Origin: Myxococcales bacterium
GTDB lineage: Bacteria; Myxococcota_A; Bradymonadia; UBA7976; UBA1532
Direction: 5' to 3'
DNA length: 64,000 nucleotides
Assembly: GCA_020633465.1 (NCBI GenBank)
Contig: JACKDN010000028.1
Span: 1 to 64,000, forward strand
The translations under genes were made by a program, and so were the position numbers. Below the pieces are notes generated by a model that made no database searches, had not been told where the DNA came from, and saw only the letters and a list, made by a program, of their open reading frames with translations. Every line of letters begins with the position of its first letter. The first letter of the stretch is position 1. Shown piece by piece: positions 8,511 through 17,171 of this stretch.

Positions 8511-10076
8511 TCAGCCGCCCTCGACGGCGACCACGCGCACCAGGCCGTCCCCGTCGACGGGCAGGAGCTCCGGCAGGGTGGCCGGCAGGTAGCCCGCGTC
8601 GACCTCCATCCGGTTGGCGGTGGGGTCCACCTCGCGAAACGCCTGCCCGTCGTAGAACTCGACCCAGGCGTGGGCGACCAGCGCGTCGCCTTCGACGGTC
8701 AGGCCGCTGACGACCCGGGCGGGCACCCCGGCCGCCCGCAACAAGGCGACGGTGAGCGCGGCGTACTCGCTGCAGTCCCCCTCGCCGCTCTGGAGCGTCG
8801 CGGCGGCGCCCGGATCCAGCGGGTCGATGGTGTACCGGACGTGGCGATGCACCCAGTCGATCACCCGCGCGGCGACGGCCTCGGGTCTCGCTTCGCCGAG
8901 CGACTTGGTCAGGCGCTCGGCCTGCGCCGCGATGGCCGGCGCGTTCACCTCCAGCCGTCGACTCGGCGCCAGCAGTCGGGCGCGGTCTTCGGGGCTCAGC
9001 GACGAGGCGACGGCCTCGGCCGGGGGGCGGATGGTGACCTTCAGCTCGGCCTCGTCGATCACCTCCACCCTGATCCGCGGGTTCGCGGGAAACGCCCGCG
9101 CCGCGCGGCGCGGCGCGTCGGGCACCACGAGGCGCAGGATCAGCGGAGAGTGGCGCGCCACGGCGTCGCTGCCGTAGTCCTGGATGGGCAGCTCGTCGTC
9201 CAGCAGGGCGGGCAGGGCCACGTCGCGCGCGGCCTCTTCGACCGGGACGGCGCATTCGAGCAGCGCGCGCCGCGCCACCGGATCGGCCGTCGCGAGGAAC
9301 ACGTCGGCCAGCAGCGCTGCCCGGGTGGCGTCATCGGCGAGGCGCGAGTAGACCTCGGCGATGGGGCAGCTGGGCCCCCGGTGGTCTGCCTGCTCGCGGC
9401 GGGCGGCCCAGCGCACGTCGGCCGGCGGCATGTTCGCCAACCCCTCGCGCAGGGCCTCGGCGCGCGGCGAGCCCAGCACCGGGCCCAGCCGGCGGAGGCC
9501 CTCGGTCACCATACGGAGCGCAGGCAGCAGGTCGGCCATGACGTCGACGTCCGCCTCGACGCGCACCACCGCCACTCGAAGCTGGTAGGGCACGGCCCAG
9601 ATCAGCCGTAGCCGACCTTCGCGCACCAGCAGCGCCTGGCCGCCCGGTCCGAGGGGCAGCGTCACGGTCCGCTGCCAGATCAGCACGTCCCCCCGAGCCA
9701 CGTGCGTCGCGATCATCGGGCGCATGCAGTCGGCGGCGACGCAGCCGCCCAGCCGATGGTCGACGAAGAGGTCTGCGCTGAAGCCGGGGCCTTGGAGGAA
9801 CAGGCCCCTGTTCGGGCGGCGCGCCCGATCGGTGGGGGCGAAGGTCTCGAGGTCCGCGTCCCTTTGCACGACGCGCACGACGGGGCCCTGCGGCGTCGCG
9901 CGGGCAACGGCGGCGTCGAACGCGGCCGCGGTTCGCAGCCACGGGGGCAGGCGGTTCGCGACGCGCACGTCGCCCAGCGCCCGGCGCGCCGCCGACACCG
10001 GCAGCATCTCCGCCCGCGCCATCGTCCACGCCCCGACCACCAGCAGCGCCGCTGCTCCTGCCCAACGTCCGGCCAT
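8511..10076 (-). CDS. Exported transglutaminase-like (papain-fold) protein (521 aa)
   Basis: An N-terminal hydrophobic segment (GAAALLVVGAWTMARA) targets it across the membrane. Residues 30-380 are an unrecognised region. The C-terminal 120 residues form a transglutaminase-like domain with the full triad: Cys435 in GEGDCSEYAALTVALLRAAG, His469 in VAHAWVEF and Asp484 in VDPTANR. Bacterial members usually act as proteases or peptide-linkage hydrolases rather than cross-linkers. Start at 10076 (MAGRWAGAA). It lies 50 bp downstream of the TetR gene on the same strand. Confidence 0.85.
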   Translation of the reverse strand: MAGRWAGAAALLVVGAWTMARAEMLPVSAARRALGDVRVANRLPPWLRTAAAFDAAVARATPQGPVVRVVQRDADLETFAPTDRARRPNRGLFLQGPGFSADLFVDHRLGGCVAADCMRPMIATHVARGDVLIWQRTVTLPLGPGGQALLVREGRLRLIWAVPYQLRVAVVRVEADVDVMADLLPALRMVTEGLRRLGPVLGSPRAEALREGLANMPPADVRWAARREQADHRGPSCPIAEVYSRLADDATRAALLADVFLATADPVARRALLECAVPVEEAARDVALPALLDDELPIQDYGSDAVARHSPLILRLVVPDAPRRAARAFPANPRIRVEVIDEAELKVTIRPPAEAVASSLSPEDRARLLAPSRRLEVNAPAIAAQAERLTKSLGEARPEAVAARVIDWVHRHVRYTIDPLDPGAAATLQSGEGDCSEYAALTVALLRAAGVPARVVSGLTVEGDALVAHAWVEFYDGQAFREVDPTANRMEVDAGYLPATLPELLPVDGDGLVRVVAVEGG

Positions 10077-10125
10077 GGCCCGCTCCCGTCGCCCGGGGAC
10101 GTCATAGCACGCCCGCGGGTGGGCG

Positions 10126-10740
10126 TCAGGCGGGGGCGCTCGACGGCAGGGCGGCCAGCAGGGTGTCGACCAGCCAGTGCAGGTGGGCGCGGCGCTCGGC
10201 GATACCCTCGGGGGAGAGGGGGTCGCCGTCCCAGGCGCCCTCGAGGGCGGGGGCGTAGGTGAAGTAGTTCAGGACGGCGCCGCTGAGGGTGACGAAGAAG
10301 TGGCGGGCGGCCAGCGGCCCGTGGGCGGGCACGGCGTCGCCGAGGGCGGCCTCGACGCCGCGCAGCAGCAGGCCCAGGTTCTGGCGGACCACGGTGAGAT
10401 CGCCCCCGCCCCCGGCGATCTTGCGCTGCACCATGCGCGCGTAGCGCACGTTGTCGGCGGCGAAGTCCACGTAGGCGTCGACGACGGCGTGCAGGCGGTC
10501 GCGCAGGTCGCCCTCGCGGGCCAGGGCGTCGGTCAGCGCGGCCTCGTGGGCGCGGTAGTAGCCCTCGAGCACCGCGGCGTACAGGGCGTCCTTGCCCTCG
10601 AAGTAGTAGAAGACGGCCGCCTTGGCCACGCCGGCCTCGGCGGCCACGTCGCGCATGCTGACCGCGTCGTAGCCGCGGGCGGCGAACAGGGCGTCCGCCG
10701 CCGCCAGGATCTTCGCTCTCGCTTCGCCGTTGCGCGCCAT
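10126..10740 (-). CDS. TetR-family transcriptional repressor (204 aa)
   Basis: The N-terminal TetR DNA-binding domain is complete: ARAKILAAADALFAARGYD, then SMRDVAAEAGVAKAAVFYYF, the helix-turn-helix with the classical YYxF end. Residues 60-200 are the variable ligand-binding and dimerisation domain. It is divergent from the TPP-enzyme operon, with a 107-bp shared region containing two overlapping-type dyads built from TTGACCG, the likely operator. It therefore probably represses the TPP-enzyme/epimerase/SDR operon and itself. The effector is unknown; an acyl-CoA or aromatic inducer would fit the neighbourhood but is a guess. Confidence 0.9.
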   Translation of the reverse strand: MARNGEARAKILAAADALFAARGYDAVSMRDVAAEAGVAKAAVFYYFEGKDALYAAVLEGYYRAHEAALTDALAREGDLRDRLHAVVDAYVDFAADNVRYARMVQRKIAGGGGDLTVVRQNLGLLLRGVEAALGDAVPAHGPLAARHFFVTLSGAVLNYFTYAPALEGAWDGDPLSPEGIAERRAHLHWLVDTLLAALPSSAPA

Positions 10741-10760
10741 CGGGCGTCCTCCAATCTTTT

Positions 10761-10802
10761 TTGACCGATCGGTTTGACCGTTCGGTCAAGTTTTGACATA
10801 AG
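10761..10802 (+). promoter_or_regulatory. TetR operator overlapping a sigma-70 type promoter
   Basis: ACCGATCGGT at 10764-10773 is a perfect palindrome, and TTGACCG-TT-CGGTCAA at 10774-10789 is a second dyad. TTGACCG occurs at 10761 and 10774, 13 bp apart. A promoter reading right can be drawn with -35 TTGACC at 10774-10779, a 17-bp spacer and -10 CATAAG at 10797-10802, so repressor binding would cover the -35. The region is markedly AT-richer than its surroundings. GGGAGGAA at 10837-10844 is the ribosome-binding site of the next gene. Confidence 0.65.
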
Positions 10803-10847
10803 GGGCCCATCGGCGCAAGCCAAGCAACCCCGAGCCGGGAGGAACCC

Positions 10848-12644
10848 ATGGGCAACCCGCTGCAGAGCACGGTGCGGAAGATCAAGGGCCAACAGACGGT
10901 CAGCGGCGGCGAGATCGTCGCGCGCATCCTGGCCGAAGAGGGCGTCGACCACGTCTTCGGCATCATCGACGGCACCTACTTCGGCTTCTACAAGAACCTC
11001 GAGCCCAACGGCGTGCGCTTGATCACGCCCCGCCACGAGACGTCGGCGGTGCACATGGCCGGCGCCTACGCCCGCGTCACCGGCAAGCTTGGCGTCTGTA
11101 TGGCGAGCAACGGCCCCGGCGTCGCCAACGCGCTGCCCGGCGTGGCCGTCGAGCAGGCCGAGGGCAACCGCGTGCTCCTGATCACCTCGTCCCGTCGCGA
11201 AGGCATCGCCTACCCGGATCGCGGCGGCGCCTTCCAGTTCTTCCCCGCCGTGCAGGCCATCGGCGCCATGGCCAAGCGCGCCATCGCGGTGCCCAGCGCC
11301 GATCGCGTGGCCGAGCTGACCCGCGCCGCCCTGCGCGCCTGCTGGACCGGGCGCCCGGGCCTGGTGAACCTCGAGATCCCCGAGAACATCATGAACGGCA
11401 GCTACCCGGTGCAGCCCGGGTGGTTCCGCGAGGCGGGCACCTCGCGCGTCGCCGCGCCCATCCCGCCGCACCCGGCGCAGGTGGCCGCCGCGGCCGATCT
11501 GCTGGTCGACGCGAAGCGCCCGCTGATCCACGTCGGCAGCGGCGTCGTCCACGCCGGCGCCTCGCACGAAGTCCACACCCTGGCCGCCCGCCTCGAGGCC
11601 GCGCTGTGCACCTCGTGGGGCGCCCGCGCGGCCCTCGACGAGCGCGACCGCCGCGTCGTCGCGATGCCCTTCGTCGCCGTCGTCAACCAGGCCCGCAACG
11701 AGGCCGACGTCGTGCTGGTGCTCGGCTCGCGCCTGGGCGAGACCGACTGGTGGGGCAAGGCGCCGTACTGGGCCAAGCCCGCGGATCAGAAGCTGATTCA
11801 GGTCGACCTGGACGCCGAGATCATCGGCTGCAACCGCCCGGCCGACGTCGCGGTGCAGGCCGACGTGAAGGCCTTCCTCGAGGCCCTCATCGCCGAGCTC
11901 GAGGGCCGCGCCGGCGTCGGCGATCTGTCCGGCCGCGCCGGCTGGATCAACGCCCTGCACGCGCAGGTCGAGGCCCGCCGCGCCAAGCTGGCCGGCCACC
12001 TCGACAACACGTCGATGCCCATGCACCCGGCCCACGTTCCGGTGGCCTGCCAGCGCCTGTTCGGCGACGACGCCTTCCTGGTGGTCGACGGCGGCAACAC
12101 CGCCATCTGGGCCAACTTCTTCCACGAGGTGCGCGTGCCCGGCACGGTGGTCAGCACCCCCAAGATGGGCATGCTGGGCGCCGGCTGCGCGCAGCCGCTG
12201 GGCATCAAGGCCGCCTTCCCCGACCGCCCCGTCTACTGCATCACCGGCGACGGCGCGATGGGCTTCCACCTGCAGGAGGTCGAGACGGCCGTGCGCAACC
12301 GCCTGCCGGTGGTGTGGCTGGTGCTGTGCGATCGCCAGTGGGGCATGGTGAAGATGAACCAGCAGTTCGCGCTGAAGCCGCTGAAGACGCTGGTGATGAA
12401 GAGCCTGGGGCCCGACGAGACCATCAACGCCGACCTCGAGGAGATCGAGTTCGACGCGGTGGCGCGGGCCATGGGCGCCCACGGCGAGCGCGTGGCCGAT
12501 CCCGCCGGCCTCGAGAACGCCATCAAGCGCGCCATCGCCTCGGGCAAGCCGGCGGTCATCCACGTGGACGTCGATCCGGTGGCGCACATGTGGGCGCCGA
12601 ACCTGAAGGACTTCAAGGACATGCACGCCGAGCCGAAGGGCTGA
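10848..12644 (+). CDS. Thiamine-pyrophosphate-dependent enzyme, acetolactate synthase-like (598 aa)
   Basis: Three-domain TPP enzyme of the pyruvate-oxidase/acetolactate-synthase superfamily. The N-terminal pyrimidine-binding domain has the catalytic Glu64 in RHETSAVHMAGAYARVTG and the SNGPGVAN loop. A middle Rossmann-like domain spans about 205-345. The C-terminal PP-binding domain has GDGAMGFHLQEVETA (from about residue 467), but the NN pair that usually closes this motif reads C-D-R. Substrate is not predictable: acetolactate synthase catalytic subunit, oxalyl-CoA or 2-hydroxyacyl-CoA lyase and sulfoacetaldehyde-type enzymes are all possible. Being first in a TetR-controlled operon with two NAD(P)-dependent reductase-fold genes argues for a dedicated, inducible pathway rather than branched-chain amino acid synthesis. 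Confidence 0.85.
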   Translation: MGNPLQSTVRKIKGQQTVSGGEIVARILAEEGVDHVFGIIDGTYFGFYKNLEPNGVRLITPRHETSAVHMAGAYARVTGKLGVCMASNGPGVANALPGVAVEQAEGNRVLLITSSRREGIAYPDRGGAFQFFPAVQAIGAMAKRAIAVPSADRVAELTRAALRACWTGRPGLVNLEIPENIMNGSYPVQPGWFREAGTSRVAAPIPPHPAQVAAAADLLVDAKRPLIHVGSGVVHAGASHEVHTLAARLEAALCTSWGARAALDERDRRVVAMPFVAVVNQARNEADVVLVLGSRLGETDWWGKAPYWAKPADQKLIQVDLDAEIIGCNRPADVAVQADVKAFLEALIAELEGRAGVGDLSGRAGWINALHAQVEARRAKLAGHLDNTSMPMHPAHVPVACQRLFGDDAFLVVDGGNTAIWANFFHEVRVPGTVVSTPKMGMLGAGCAQPLGIKAAFPDRPVYCITGDGAMGFHLQEVETAVRNRLPVVWLVLCDRQWGMVKMNQQFALKPLKTLVMKSLGPDETINADLEEIEFDAVARAMGAHGERVADPAGLENAIKRAIASGKPAVIHVDVDPVAHMWAPNLKDFKDMHAEPKG

Positions 12645-12656
12645 GGGGAGGCCTGT

Positions 12657-13628
12657 GTGGACACCGCGAACCCACCCCGGCGGGTGCTGATCACCGGGGC
12701 CGAGGGCTACATCGGGCGCCTCTTGACCGAGGCGCTGGCCGCCGACCGCGGCGATCTGGAGGCGATCGTCGCCACCGACCTGCGCGCCCCCGAGGCGCCG
12801 GTGCCGGGCGTCATCCACGCGCCCCTCGACATCACCCGCGCCGCCGACGTGCGCGCGCTGGTGGCGAAGTACCGGCCCGACACCGTGGTGCACCTGGCGG
12901 CGGTCGTCACGCCGCGGCCCGACCAGGGGCGCGACCTGCAGCGCCGCGTCGACGTGGACGGCACGCGCCACCTGCTCGACGCCTGCGTCGCCCACGGCGT
13001 GCGGAAGCTGGTCTACACCAGCAGCGGCGCGGCCTACGGTTATCACGCCGACAACGCGCCGCTGCTGACCGAGGACGCGCCCCTGCGCGGCAACGAGGCC
13101 TTCGCCTACGCCGCCCACAAGCGCGAGGTCGAGGTGCTGCTGGCCGACGCCCGCCGCGACCACCCGGCCCTGAAGCAGCTCGTGTTCCGCGTCTCGACCA
13201 TCCTCGGCGAGCGGGTGCACAACCAGATCACCGCGATGTTCGAGCGCCCGGTGGTGCTCGGCCTGCGCGGGGTGGACACGCCCTTCTGCTTCGTCTGGGA
13301 CCAGGACGTCGTCGCCTGCCTGGCGCTGGGCGTGCGCGAGCCCGAAAAGACGGGCATCTACAACCTGACCGGCCACGGCGTGATGACCCTGCGCGAGATC
13401 GCCGCCGGGATGCACCGCCCCTTCGTCGCGCTGCCCCAGGGCTGGGTGCGGCGCGGCCTCGAGGTGCTGTCGAAGCGCGGCCTCAGCCCCTACGGCCCCG
13501 AGCAGGTCATGTTCCTCGCCCATCGCCCGGTGCTGTCCAACGAGGCGCTCGTGCGCGACTTCGGCTATCGCCCCCAGAAGACCAGCCGCGAGGTGTTCGA
13601 TGCCTACCGCCAACAGCGCGCGCACTGA
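12657..13628 (+). CDS. NAD-dependent epimerase/dehydratase, extended SDR (323 aa)
   Basis: Extended short-chain dehydrogenase. The nucleotide loop is TGAEGYIG (13-20), the fold marker is VHLAAVVTP, the catalytic Ser lies in YTSSGAAYG, and the YxxxK pair is Tyr151/Lys155 in FAYAAHKREVE. It starts with GTG 12 bases after the TPP gene, behind GAGGGGAGG. Its C-terminal 29 bases overlap the next SDR gene. Extended SDRs act on nucleotide sugars or on small carbonyl substrates; the operon context favours the latter. It is not recognisable as any named sugar epimerase. Confidence 0.85.
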   Translation: MDTANPPRRVLITGAEGYIGRLLTEALAADRGDLEAIVATDLRAPEAPVPGVIHAPLDITRAADVRALVAKYRPDTVVHLAAVVTPRPDQGRDLQRRVDVDGTRHLLDACVAHGVRKLVYTSSGAAYGYHADNAPLLTEDAPLRGNEAFAYAAHKREVEVLLADARRDHPALKQLVFRVSTILGERVHNQITAMFERPVVLGLRGVDTPFCFVWDQDVVACLALGVREPEKTGIYNLTGHGVMTLREIAAGMHRPFVALPQGWVRRGLEVLSKRGLSPYGPEQVMFLAHRPVLSNEALVRDFGYRPQKTSREVFDAYRQQRAH

Positions 13629-14433
13629 CCGGGCGCCCTTCGCCGGCCGCGTCGTCGCCATCACCGGCGGCGCGGGCGACATCGGCCAGGCCCTCGGCCG
13701 CGCCTTCGGCCGCGCCGGCGCGCGCATCGCCCTGCTCGACCTGCCCGGCCCCCGCCTCGAGGCCGCGGCCGCCGGCCTGCGCGCCCTCGACGTCGACGCG
13801 CTCGGCCTGGCCTGCGACGTCACCGATCCGGCCGCCTGCCAGGACGCCGTCGACGCCGCCCGCAGCCGCTTGGGCCCCGTCGACGTGCTGATCAACAACG
13901 CCGGCCTCAGCCACCGCAGCCGCTTCACCGACACCGATCCCGCCGTCCTGCGACGGGTGATGGAGGTCAACTTCTTCGGCGCCGTCCACTGCACCCGCGC
14001 CGCCCTGCCCGACCTGCGCACCCGCGGCGGCACGGTGGTCGCCGTCAGCAGCGTCGCCGGCTTCGCCCCGCTGGTCGGCCGCACCGGCTACGCCGCCAGC
14101 AAGCACGCGCTGCACGGCTTCTTCGACTCGCTGCGGACCGAGCTGGCCGACGAGGGCGTCCACGTCCTGGTCGTCTGCCCCAGCTTCGTCGACACCCAGT
14201 TCGCCCGCACCGCGCTGAACGGCGCCGGCGAGCGCCTGCAGGGGCCCCGCGCCCTGGCCGGCCGCCCGCTGTCGCCCGATCAGGTGGCCGACGCCGTCGT
14301 CGACGCCGTCGCGCGCGGCAAGCGCCAGCGCCTCATCTCACCGGTCGCCCACGCCTCGCTGTGGCTCTCGCGCCTGTGGCCCGCCGCCTACGACCGCGTG
14401 ATGCGCCGCGCCCAGCGCGAAGAGTTCGCCTGA
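13600..14433 (+). CDS. Classical short-chain dehydrogenase/reductase (277 aa)
   Basis: Classical SDR with the cofactor loop TGGAGDIG (22-29), NNAG (99-102), SSVAG with the catalytic Ser, and Tyr164/Lys168 in GYAASKHAL. The segment CPSFVDTQF follows, as in SDRs that reduce hydrophobic ketones. ATG at 13600 lies inside the epimerase gene, giving a 29-bp overlap and tight coupling. Third gene of the TetR-controlled operon. The C terminus has an extra Arg-rich helix (LWPAAYDRVMRRAQREEF) as in membrane-associated SDRs of lipid metabolism; that function is an inference only. Confidence 0.87.
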   Translation: MPTANSARTDRAPFAGRVVAITGGAGDIGQALGRAFGRAGARIALLDLPGPRLEAAAAGLRALDVDALGLACDVTDPAACQDAVDAARSRLGPVDVLINNAGLSHRSRFTDTDPAVLRRVMEVNFFGAVHCTRAALPDLRTRGGTVVAVSSVAGFAPLVGRTGYAASKHALHGFFDSLRTELADEGVHVLVVCPSFVDTQFARTALNGAGERLQGPRALAGRPLSPDQVADAVVDAVARGKRQRLISPVAHASLWLSRLWPAAYDRVMRRAQREEFA

Positions 14434-14434
14434 C

Positions 14435-14453
14435 CGTTAACCCGCGGTTAACG
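14435..14453. promoter_or_regulatory. 19-bp inverted repeat, candidate enhancer site for a sigma-54 activator
   Basis: CGTTAAC-CCGCG-GTTAACG, perfect 7-bp arms around a 5-bp centre. Its centre is about 130 bp upstream of the expected start point of the -24/-12 promoter at 14548, the usual distance for a sigma-54 upstream activator site. It directly follows the stop of the SDR gene, so a weak terminator is the alternative, though there is no T-run. Confidence 0.45.
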
Positions 14454-14547
14454 CGGCGCGTTCACCTGAACGTCGGGCCTGAACGCCCTTCCCCGCCTCG
14501 TGCTGCAAGTTATCGATTTCACAGGGAAGTGGGGTCGCGAGCGGGGG

Positions 14548-14562
14548 TGGAACACCGCTTGC
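14548..14562 (+). promoter_or_regulatory. Sigma-54 (-24/-12) promoter of the octaheme cytochrome gene
   Basis: TGG-AACACCGC-TTGC matches the RpoN consensus TGGCACGN4TTGC in both cores and in the strict 10-bp GG-to-GC spacing. Expected start point is near 14574; the cytochrome ATG is at 14628 behind AAGGAGGT (14615-14622). A sigma-54 activator gene lies convergent just downstream of the cytochrome gene. Confidence 0.65.
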
Positions 14563-14627
14563 GAACGCAGCCTCCGACCGAAACGCGCCGCCCCGACGGC
14601 GGCGCCCGCTCGCGAAGGAGGTCCGCG

Positions 14628-17147
14628 ATGTTCGCCCGTTGGTCCCTGCGACTCGGCCTGCTGTCTCTGGTCGTCGCGCTCGCTGCCTGCTCGGACGACG
14701 ACACCACCACCTACGTCTACGTCGACGCAGGCGCCGGCGCCGCCTGTGAGCCCGCCTGCGGGGCCTGCGAGGTCTGCGACGAGAGCGGCGACGCGCCGGT
14801 CTGCGTCAGCACCTGCGGCGCCGGGACCACCTGCCAGGCCGGCGCCTGCGTCGCCGAGGCGCCGGCCACCTGCGAGCCCGCGTGCGGCGACTGCCAGGCC
14901 TGCGACACCACCGGCGCCGCGCCGGTGTGCGTCGACCTCTGCGGCGCCGGCGCGTCCTGCGTCGACGGCGCCTGCGTCGGTGACACCCCCGCGGCCTGCG
15001 AGCCCACCTGCGGCGACTGCCAGGTGTGCGACGCCTCGGGCGAAGCCCCCGTGTGCGTCGACCTCTGCGCCGACGGCGTCACGTGCGTCGAGGGGCGCTG
15101 CGTCGCCGACGTGCCCGCCGCCTGCGAGCCGGCCTGCGGCGACTGCCAGGTGTGCGACACCGCCGGCGACGCGCCGGTCTGCGTGGATCTGTGCGGCGCC
15201 GGCAGCAGCTGCGTCGAGGGCCAGTGCCGGCCCGACGCGCTCGTCGAGTGCGACCCGGCCTGCGGCCCCTGCCAGACCTGCGACGTGTCCGCCGATCCGC
15301 CCGCCTGCCGCGATCTGTGCGGCGACGGCGCCGCCTGCGTCGAGGGCGTCTGCGAGGCGCTGCCGCCCGCGACCTGCGAGCCGGCCTGCGGCGACTGCGA
15401 GGTGTGCGACGCCTCGGGCGACGCCCCGGTGTGCGTCGACACCTGCGGACCGGGCGCCGCCTGCGCCGACGGCGCGTGCGTCGTCCTGCCCGGCCCCACC
15501 TGCGAGCCCGCCTGCGGTGACTGCCAGGCCTGCGATCTCGCCGCCGATCCGCCGGTGTGCGTGGACGCCTGCGGCGCCGGCCTCGCCTGCGTCGACGGCG
15601 TCTGCCAGGCGGGCCCGCCCCCGGCCTGCGAGCCGGCCTGCGGCGACTGCCAGGTGTGCGACGTCAGCGGCGACGCCCCGGTGTGCGTCGATCTCTGCGG
15701 CGGCGGCGAGTACTGCGACGCCGGCCAGTGCGTGCGCGGCGGCCGCCACGTCGGCTTCGAGGCCCTCGCCGGCGCCTTCGCCACCGGGCCCGAGGTGACC
15801 CAGGCCTGCCTGAACTGCCACCCGACGCAGGCCGACCACTTCGTCCAGACGGCGCACTGGCGCTGGGCGGGCCCCACGCCGACGCTGGTGGGCCACGAGG
15901 ACGAGACGGGCATCGGCAAGCGCAACCTGATCAACAACTTCTGCATCGCCACCACCTCGAACGAGGCCCGCTGCACGCAGTGCCACGCCGGCTACGACTG
16001 GCGGAACGACGCCTTCGACTTCGAGGACCGCACCAAGATCGACTGCCTGGTCTGCCACGCCGAGCCCTCGCTCTACAGCAAGGCGCCGACCACCGCCGGC
16101 AACCCCCCCGCCGGCCTCGATCTGCGCCGCGCGGCCCGCAGCGTGGGCGCGCCCACCGTGGGCAACTGCGGGCAGTGCCACTTCGCCGCGGGCGGCGGCG
16201 ACAACGTGAAGAAGGGCGACCTGGGCTCGGCCCTCGCCACCGCGACCCCCGACGTCGACGTGCACATGGGCCGCGGCATGAGCTGCGCCGACTGCCACGC
16301 CGGCCCCGAGCACCGGCTGCTGGGCCTCAGCGCGCACGGCGCCGTCAGCGAGGGCCGCGTGGCCTGCGCCGACTGCCACACCAACGCGCCGCACGACAAC
16401 GTGCTGCTCGACAACCACGCGCTGGACGTGGCCTGCCAGACCTGCCACGTGCCGGCCTTCAGCCGCCAGCAGCCGACCAAGATGTTCTGGGACTGGGCGA
16501 CGGCCGGCGACAACGGCCGCGGCCCCGGCGGCGTCCAGATGGGCGCCCTGGCCGACGGCACGCCCGTGCCGGTGTACGACGCCAAGAAGGGCGACTTCCG
16601 CTGGGAGAAGAACGTGCGGCCGGTGTACCGCTGGTTCGACGGGCGGGTCGCCCGCATGACCACCGACGACGCCTACCCGGCCGGCGCCGGCACCGAGGAG
16701 AACCCCATCGTCCTCGGGCAGCCCGTGGCCGATCACGACAGCCCGGACGCCGTCATCTGGCCCTTCAAGGACTTCCGCGGCCGGCAGGCGGTCGACCCCG
16801 TCCAGAACCTGCTGATCGTCCCGCGCCTGTTCGGCCCCGGGGGCTTCTGGGCCTCGCTGCCCGCCCCCGAGGATCACTCGCAGGAGGCCGTGGACGGCCT
16901 GTGGGCGACCGCCCTGACCGACGGCGCCCGCGCGGCCGGCCAGATCGCCGCCGACGCCAGCTACGCGGTCGGCGACTGGGCCTGGGCCTACACCGTGCTG
17001 TACCTGGGCATCGACCACGAGGTCGCGCCCGCCGCGCAGGCGCTCGGCTGCGGCGACTGCCACGACAACGCGGCCTTCGACTTCGAGGCCCTCGGCTACA
17101 CCTGCGACCCGATGACCGGCGGGGCGGGGTGCGGCTCGCGCCACTGA
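14628..17147 (+). CDS. Octaheme c-type cytochrome (tetrathionate-reductase family) on a Cys-repeat lipoprotein stalk (839 aa)
   Basis: Residues 1-21 are a lipoprotein signal (SLVVALAAC, lipid on Cys21). Residues 40-368 are eight 42-residue repeats with eight Cys each. Residues 376-839 carry exactly eight CxxCH haem sites: CLNCH, CTQCH, CLVCH, CGQCH, CADCH twice, CQTCH and CGDCH. The segment SNEARCTQCHAGYDW followed by KIDCLVCHAEPSLY is characteristic of octaheme tetrathionate reductases (Shewanella OTR type), which also reduce nitrite and hydroxylamine in vitro. The lipid anchor and the stalk are not part of the classical enzyme. It would sit on the periplasmic or outer face of the outer membrane. 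Expression is likely sigma-54 dependent. The physiological substrate (tetrathionate, nitrogen oxide or extracellular acceptor) is open. Confidence 0.88.
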   Translation: MFARWSLRLGLLSLVVALAACSDDDTTTYVYVDAGAGAACEPACGACEVCDESGDAPVCVSTCGAGTTCQAGACVAEAPATCEPACGDCQACDTTGAAPVCVDLCGAGASCVDGACVGDTPAACEPTCGDCQVCDASGEAPVCVDLCADGVTCVEGRCVADVPAACEPACGDCQVCDTAGDAPVCVDLCGAGSSCVEGQCRPDALVECDPACGPCQTCDVSADPPACRDLCGDGAACVEGVCEALPPATCEPACGDCEVCDASGDAPVCVDTCGPGAACADGACVVLPGPTCEPACGDCQACDLAADPPVCVDACGAGLACVDGVCQAGPPPACEPACGDCQVCDVSGDAPVCVDLCGGGEYCDAGQCVRGGRHVGFEALAGAFATGPEVTQACLNCHPTQADHFVQTAHWRWAGPTPTLVGHEDETGIGKRNLINNFCIATTSNEARCTQCHAGYDWRNDAFDFEDRTKIDCLVCHAEPSLYSKAPTTAGNPPAGLDLRRAARSVGAPTVGNCGQCHFAAGGGDNVKKGDLGSALATATPDVDVHMGRGMSCADCHAGPEHRLLGLSAHGAVSEGRVACADCHTNAPHDNVLLDNHALDVACQTCHVPAFSRQQPTKMFWDWATAGDNGRGPGGVQMGALADGTPVPVYDAKKGDFRWEKNVRPVYRWFDGRVARMTTDDAYPAGAGTEENPIVLGQPVADHDSPDAVIWPFKDFRGRQAVDPVQNLLIVPRLFGPGGFWASLPAPEDHSQEAVDGLWATALTDGARAAGQIAADASYAVGDWAWAYTVLYLGIDHEVAPAAQALGCGDCHDNAAFDFEALGYTCDPMTGGAGCGSRH
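14745..15731 (+). repeat. Eight tandem 126-bp coding repeats (Cys-rich module)
   Basis: Each 42-residue unit begins CEPACGDCQVCD or a close variant and has the spacing C-x3-C-x2-C-x2-C-x8-C-x3-C-x5-C-x4-C, followed by a 7-residue Pro/Ala linker. The units are similar at the DNA level (for example tgcgagccggcctgcggcga recurs), so recombination could change copy number. Unit 5 is the most divergent (CDPACGPCQTC). Function is probably a rigid disulphide-bonded spacer. Confidence 0.9.
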
Positions 17148-17171
17148 CCGGGTGGCAGACACCTCGGGGAC

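Noticed and set aside
14745..15731. Regular 126-bp repeats as a CRISPR array
   Set aside because: No short repeat with unrelated spacers; the units are coding Cys modules with conserved amino acid pattern.
14448..17162. Long minus-strand open frame (904 codons) opposite the octaheme cytochrome
   Set aside because: Translation is a Val/Ala/Gly/Arg-rich shadow; the plus strand has eight haem motifs, a lipobox and a ribosome-binding site.
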